From NCBI GenBank assembly GCA_900541785.1, contig UQKY01000010.1:1-53137 (forward strand): a DNA stretch of 53,137 nucleotides. The letters run 5' to 3'. Below, one piece after another: positions 51,570-53,137 of the stretch; positions within the stretch are counted from its first letter, which is position 1, and the number at the start of each line of letters is the position of its first letter. The DNA comes from an uncultured Collinsella sp. Lineage in GTDB: Bacteria; Actinomycetota; Coriobacteriia; Coriobacteriales; Coriobacteriaceae. Under the pieces are notes generated by a model. It saw only the letters and a list, made by a program, of their open reading frames with translations, had not been told where the DNA came from and ran no database searches. A program made the position numbers and the translations under genes.

Positions 51570-52970
51570 GTGTGCGCGATAATTCATTTTGGAACTGACG
51601 GTTGGCGCGCCCGCGTCGACGACGACTTTACCGCCGACAACGTTGCCCGCATTGCCGATGCCGTCGGCGAGTTGTGGCAAAAGACCAATCCCGGCAAAAC
51701 AGTCTATATAGGGTTCGACACCCGGCCGCAGGCGCGCGAGTTCGCTGAGCTTGCGGCAGGCGTGCTTGCGGCTCACGGATTGGGCGCAGTGCTCGCATCT
51801 CGGCCTGTCCCGACCCCCGCCCTTACGTGGGCGGCGGCGTATGACGGCGAGGCCTGCGGTGCGCTCATGGTGACGGGGTCCCATCATCCGCAGGGGTATC
51901 TGTGCCTTAAACTACGCATGGGAGATGGCTCGACGGCCAATCAGGATGTCATCGAAGAGCTTGAAGAGACCATGGCCCCCGAGCCGATGGGGATCGAGGA
52001 AAGCTATCGCACCGCGGATATTATTCCTGACTATATGCAGGCGGTGGCATCGTTTGTCGATGCCGAGGCCATTCGAGCCGCTCACCTGCGTGTGGTAGTT
52101 GACCCCATGGGCGGCGCGGCTCAGGGATATCTTGCCGACCTGCTGCGGGAGCTAGGCGTCGAGGTGCACGAGATTCATGCCGGACAGTCGTCCGATCAAG
52201 AGGACATTTGCCCCGACCCTGTTGAGCCATGGGTGGATGCTTGCGAGCGTGCGGTTATCGAGGACGGGGCGTGCGCGGGTCTGGTGACCGACGGCGATGC
52301 CGATCGTATCGGCGCGGTCGACGAACGCGGTAGATATATACATCCGCATCAAATCATGGCGCTTGTTTTGGGCGACCTCGTTCAATTCCGCAATTTGGAT
52401 GGGCGTGTCGTCGTCAATCTCTCGTGCTCGACGCTCGTGCGTCGCATTGCTGAGGCGCTTGGCTGTCGCGTGACCGTTAAGCCGGTCGGTTTCAAATATA
52501 TAGCCGCAGAGATGAAGAAGGGCGGCGTCCTCATGGGAGGCGAGGAGGCCGGCGGTATCGGCATCGCCGCGCATATGCCCGAGCGTGATGGAATCCTTGC
52601 TTGTCTGATTCTGTGTGAGCTTATGGCAAAGACGGGCGCGCCCTTGGGCGTTTTGGTCGATCAGCTCGAGGCCAGTTTTGGTAAGACGAGCTATGGGCGT
52701 CGCGATTTGCGCCTTGAGGCAGAAGACGCTGAATCGCTGCGAACACTGCTTCCTGGCATGAATCCCAAATCGATTTGCGGCAAGGCGCCGCAGGCTGTAA
52801 GCCATATGGATGGTTTACGTTTGGCATTCGAGGATGACACCTGGCTGTTGATCCGCCCCAGCGGGACCGAACCGGTGGTTCGCGTATACGCCGAGGGGTT
52901 CTCGGTGGAGGAGCGCGATGAGTTGCTCGATGCCGGCTGCGCCTTGGCTAAGGGAGCCTATCAGCTTTAG
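51570..52970 (+). CDS. Phosphoglucomutase/phosphomannomutase (alpha-D-phosphohexomutase)
   Basis: A 466-residue enzyme that moves phosphate between C1 and C6 of a hexose. The phosphoserine is Ser104 in VTGSHHPQG (most members read TASHNP). The magnesium loop is DGDADR at 241-246, the sugar loop GGEEAGG at about 323-329 and the phosphate loop RPSGTEPVVRVYAEG near the end. All four domains are present. The GTG at 51570 follows GAGG; an earlier in-frame ATG at 51486 lacks a site. It would link glucose-6-phosphate from the GH4 pathway to glycogen and wall sugars, but glucose versus mannose preference is not decided. Confidence 0.92.
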   Translation: MCAIIHFGTDGWRARVDDDFTADNVARIADAVGELWQKTNPGKTVYIGFDTRPQAREFAELAAGVLAAHGLGAVLASRPVPTPALTWAAAYDGEACGALMVTGSHHPQGYLCLKLRMGDGSTANQDVIEELEETMAPEPMGIEESYRTADIIPDYMQAVASFVDAEAIRAAHLRVVVDPMGGAAQGYLADLLRELGVEVHEIHAGQSSDQEDICPDPVEPWVDACERAVIEDGACAGLVTDGDADRIGAVDERGRYIHPHQIMALVLGDLVQFRNLDGRVVVNLSCSTLVRRIAEALGCRVTVKPVGFKYIAAEMKKGGVLMGGEEAGGIGIAAHMPERDGILACLILCELMAKTGAPLGVLVDQLEASFGKTSYGRRDLRLEAEDAESLRTLLPGMNPKSICGKAPQAVSHMDGLRLAFEDDTWLLIRPSGTEPVVRVYAEGFSVEERDELLDAGCALAKGAYQL

Positions 52971-53137
52971 CCATATGACGCTTCACTATAAAGAGGCCCT
53001 CGGCGAGTGGTAGAGAACGGCTGGCAAACGTAAGCTGAGTATAAATATGTGTAGGAAATGTGTACGTCCAGATTCCCGCCCGCGGGGGCCCTCCGGTCTG
53101 GCAATATATCTCCTTGCCGCGCGGCCCGGTCGAACCG
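52971..53137. other. Non-coding end of window with GC-rich hairpin
   Basis: I find no gene here. TATAAA at 53040-53045 could be a -10 box without a good -35 partner. Downstream, CCAGA and TCTGG enclose a very GC-rich stretch (about 53069-53102, with GGGGGCCC) that would fold strongly. It may be the leader of the next gene or the start of a structured RNA cut off by the window edge. Confidence 0.35.

Noticed and set aside
52971..53137. RNase P RNA, tmRNA or tRNA at the window end
   Set aside because: None of the conserved blocks expected (such as GAGGAAAGUCC for RNase P or a complete T-arm) is visible, and the segment is cut off.

Overview
The window is 53 kb of high-GC, gene-dense DNA with Shine-Dalgarno-led genes and frequent GTG/TTG starts. 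Gene order (prfA-prmC-tsaC-upp-atpIBEFHAGDC-murA), two maltose-type PTS/GH4 glucosidase modules, fermentative-type transport and the style of the intergenic palindromes all point to an actinomycetotal gut anaerobe of the Coriobacteriia, most like Collinsella. This placement is an inference from gene content; no 16S gene or search was available. I see no rRNA, no tRNA, no CRISPR array and no intact transposase. About 49 protein genes can be supported.

Layout. (1) 89-2236: tex, with a long imperfect palindrome upstream. (2) 2648-7074: a LysR regulator divergent from an SDR dehydrogenase, an OFA-type MFS carrier and a Gfo/Idh/MocA dehydrogenase, probably a small catabolic operon of unknown substrate. 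(3) 7194-8285: a membrane diguanylate cyclase. (4) 8467-12692: a MarR repressor overlapping two half-transporters of a heterodimeric ABC exporter. (5) 12792-14916: pyridoxamine kinase, a TIGR04076 protein and a low-molecular-weight tyrosine phosphatase. (6) 14977-22996: two paralogous alpha-glucoside modules, each with an RpiR regulator, a GH4 6-phospho-glucosidase and a PTS EIICB, arranged facing each other. (7) 23240-26598: an MFS efflux pump, an unknown anchored protein and an aldose-1-epimerase-like protein. (8) 26877-31257: an amino-acid ABC importer with an M20 peptidase. (9) 31549-36188: prfA, prmC (with a large internal insertion), an apparently inserted hicAB toxin-antitoxin pair, and tsaC. 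(10) 36202-38514: glpK and upp. (11) 38795-45678: the complete F-type ATP synthase operon. (12) 45767-48286: murA and an LCP cell-wall ligase. (13) 48716-52970: pepT, a DtxR/MntR-type regulator, homocysteine S-methyltransferase and a phosphohexomutase.

The most unusual content is between the genes. A composite structured element of about 140 bp (a four-base-loop hairpin, then a bulged inner hairpin nested in a 15-16 bp outer stem) occurs four times on the + strand and once, degenerate, on the - strand. Its stems change by paired, compensatory substitutions while loops and the bulge are kept. The three copies behind + strand genes start 0-4 bases after a stop codon. All four + copies are followed 22-41 bases later by a palindrome built on TTGGGGACGTTCTT, or by a remnant of one. 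At least four further palindrome families (ATGCGACAAAGGG, AACCGTCACAACATTCG, GAGCGTGGA/TCTCCC, ATCTACTACGTTTAACC) are present. Together they look like a set of non-autonomous REP/MITE-like elements that also act as transcription terminators. This is my main candidate for something undescribed.
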